DNA of 6,154 nt. Origin: an uncultured Clostridia bacterium (lineage in GTDB: Bacteria > Bacillota > Clostridia > Oscillospirales > CAG-272). Location of the stretch: NCBI GenBank assembly GCA_946618395.1, contig CAMOLD010000082.1, positions 1 through 6,154 on the forward strand, in the 5' to 3' direction. The position numbers and the translations under genes were made by a program. This document shows, piece by piece, positions 5,760-6,154 of this stretch (position 1 is its first letter; every line of letters begins with the position of its first letter). The notes beneath the pieces were generated by a model. It did no database searches, was not told the DNA's origin, and worked only from the letters and a program-made list of their open reading frames with translations.

Positions 5760-5859
5760 GAGACACCTGCGCGACGCAAAGATATTCGCCGAAGGCGAAA
5801 TACCCGGCATTTTGCAATGATACCCGTTCCTTGCGGAACGGATGATATACCTTCGGTAT
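5744..5859. repeat. Row of short hairpins, partly spaced by ATGATA
   Basis: Four small hairpins stand in a row. GGTGTC/GACACC pairs 5747-5752 with 5762-5767. TTCGCC/GGCGAA pairs 5785-5790 with 5794-5799 around loop GAA. CCGTTCC/GGAACGG pairs 5824-5830 with 5835-5841 around loop TTGC. ATACC/GGTAT pairs 5847-5851 with 5855-5859 around loop TTC. ATGATA precedes the third (5817-5822) and overlaps the start of the fourth (5842-5847). Also, TGCAAAAT (5686-5693) and ATTTTGCA (5809-5816) form a longer-range pair. The layout suggests a dispersed non-coding hairpin repeat and not a terminator, since U-tracts are missing. Confidence 0.6.
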
Positions 5860-6052
5860 GTATCTGGTTCCTGCTTTCTATCTTTTCCGAATCGAACAGT
5901 TTGCCGGATATTATGAATGTCCGGAATGCCGTTACCGCTATGTTCCAACCTTCAAAAGCGCTTTCTTTGCGCCGCACATGGGGCGCACGCGCAAAATGAC
6001 CTGCCCCAACTGCAAAAAGAGAAGCTGGCAGAAAAAGGTGATTGGAAAATAA
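5846..6052 (+). pseudogene. Remnant of a small zinc-ribbon protein gene (5' end lost)
   Basis: The frame is open from just after TGA at 5843-5845 to TAA at 6050-6052. From ATG 5858 it gives 64 residues. Two CPxC knuckles (Cys21/Cys24 and Cys49/Cys52) form a probable four-Cys zinc ribbon. Between and after them are FKSAFFAPHMGRTR and SWQKKV, a pattern I recall from small uncharacterised zinc-ribbon proteins of Clostridia; a database search would be needed to confirm it. ATG 5858 lies inside a hairpin and has no ribosome binding site, and no other start is in frame. Residues before GYYECP look like the tail of a longer N-terminal part. I infer that the hairpin row replaced the original 5' end. 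An intact tiny gene started at 5858 remains possible. Confidence 0.55.
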
Positions 6053-6055
6053 AAC

Positions 6056-6090
6056 AAAAGGCTGTGTGCGAAAAGCACACAGCCTTTTTT
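6056..6090. terminator. Bidirectional terminator between the zinc-ribbon remnant and guaA
   Basis: The perfect 10-bp stem GGCTGTGTGC (6060-6069) with GCACACAGCC (6075-6084) has the loop GAAAA. Six T follow on the plus strand (6085-6090). On the minus strand the corresponding tract is four U interrupted by G (6059-6056 and beyond). It lies 3 nt after the plus-strand stop and 11 nt beyond the guaA stop on the minus strand, so it probably serves both convergent genes. Confidence 0.9.
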
Positions 6091-6101
6091 GTTTATCTTG
6101 C

Positions 6102-6154
6102 TTATTCCCACTCAATTGTGCCTGTCGGCTTCGGCGTCAGGTCGTAGAGCACAC
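6102..6154 (-). CDS. guaA: GMP synthase (glutamine-hydrolysing), C-terminal end only
   Basis: On the minus strand, codons entering from the window edge read VLYDLTPKPTGTIEWE and then TAA (6104-6102). The ending KPxGTIEWE, preceded by V-Y-D, is the highly conserved C terminus of GuaA, the enzyme that converts XMP to GMP with glutamine and ATP in purine synthesis. Only 16 complete codons are inside the window, so the gene body cannot be assessed. The C-terminal match alone is distinctive. It converges on the zinc-ribbon remnant and shares its terminator. Confidence 0.88.
   Translation of the reverse strand, partial: VLYDLTPKPTGTIEWE

Noticed and set aside
5745..5760. Sequence AGGGTGTCCGC, resembling part of a T-box (AGGGTGGNACCGCG)
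   Set aside because: The central GNA part is absent. There is no specifier stem or antiterminator/terminator pair, and no synthetase or amino acid gene follows. Similarity to the tRNA D-anticodon region explains it better.
5707..5767. A functional circularly permuted tRNA gene
   Set aside because: The 5' acceptor strand, the anticodon triplet and the 3' anticodon arm are missing, so no cloverleaf can form.
5601..5860. A CRISPR array
   Set aside because: The hairpins differ in sequence and length. There are no identical direct repeats with regular unique spacers, and no cas genes.
5277..5948. Minus-strand open frame of 223 codons containing MTGIEPAFSAWEADALPL
   Set aside because: The MTGIEPA stretch is the antisense of a tRNA gene, a known false-protein signature. 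The frame also crosses the agcS start region, the terminator and the hairpin row without coding features.

Overview
The window looks like chromosomal DNA of an endospore-forming anaerobic Firmicute (class Clostridia) of moderate GC content. The main evidence is a three-gene GerA-type germinant receptor operon. It is supported by consensus sigma-A-type promoter spacing in front of a tRNA gene, AAAGGAG-type ribosome binding sites and compact hairpin/U-tract terminators. The species cannot be named from the sequence.

Layout. (1) 3-872, plus: the 3' part of an unrecognised polytopic membrane protein gene, closed by a strong intrinsic terminator. (2) 928-4018, plus: a candidate forespore sigma-G promoter followed by gerA, gerC and gerB. 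The order A-C-B is that of gerK operons, and successive genes overlap by 4 bp (ATGA), so translation is probably coupled. GerC is about half the usual size and stops at the end of its N-terminal domain. (3) 3868-5328, minus: a sodium:alanine/glycine symporter gene (AgcS family) that converges on gerB and overlaps it by 151 bp. (4) 5440-5600, plus: a sigma-A promoter, tRNA-Gly(CCC) with a C-C mismatch in the anticodon stem, and a terminator hairpin. The terminator palindrome reaches into the tRNA 3' end. (5) About 5601-5860: no intact gene. This stretch holds overlapping inverted repeats, tRNA-Gly-like fragments in scrambled order and a row of short hairpins. (6) 5846-6052, plus: the remnant of a small zinc-ribbon gene whose 5' end runs into the hairpin row. 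(7) 6056-6090: a bidirectional terminator. (8) 6102-6154, minus: the last codons of guaA (GMP synthase).

How the genes work together. GerA, GerC and GerB are expected to form one receptor complex in the spore inner membrane that senses small nutrients and triggers germination. AgcS imports alanine or glycine in growing cells. A link to germination (alanine and glycine are common germinants) is only suggestive, because the symporter is on the other strand. The most unusual part is the segment after the tRNA, where palindromes, tRNA pieces and a gene remnant point to repeated rearrangement next to a tRNA gene. I did not find a clear undescribed multi-gene system. The best leads are the minimal GerC, the tRNA/terminator palindrome and the tRNA-derived debris downstream.
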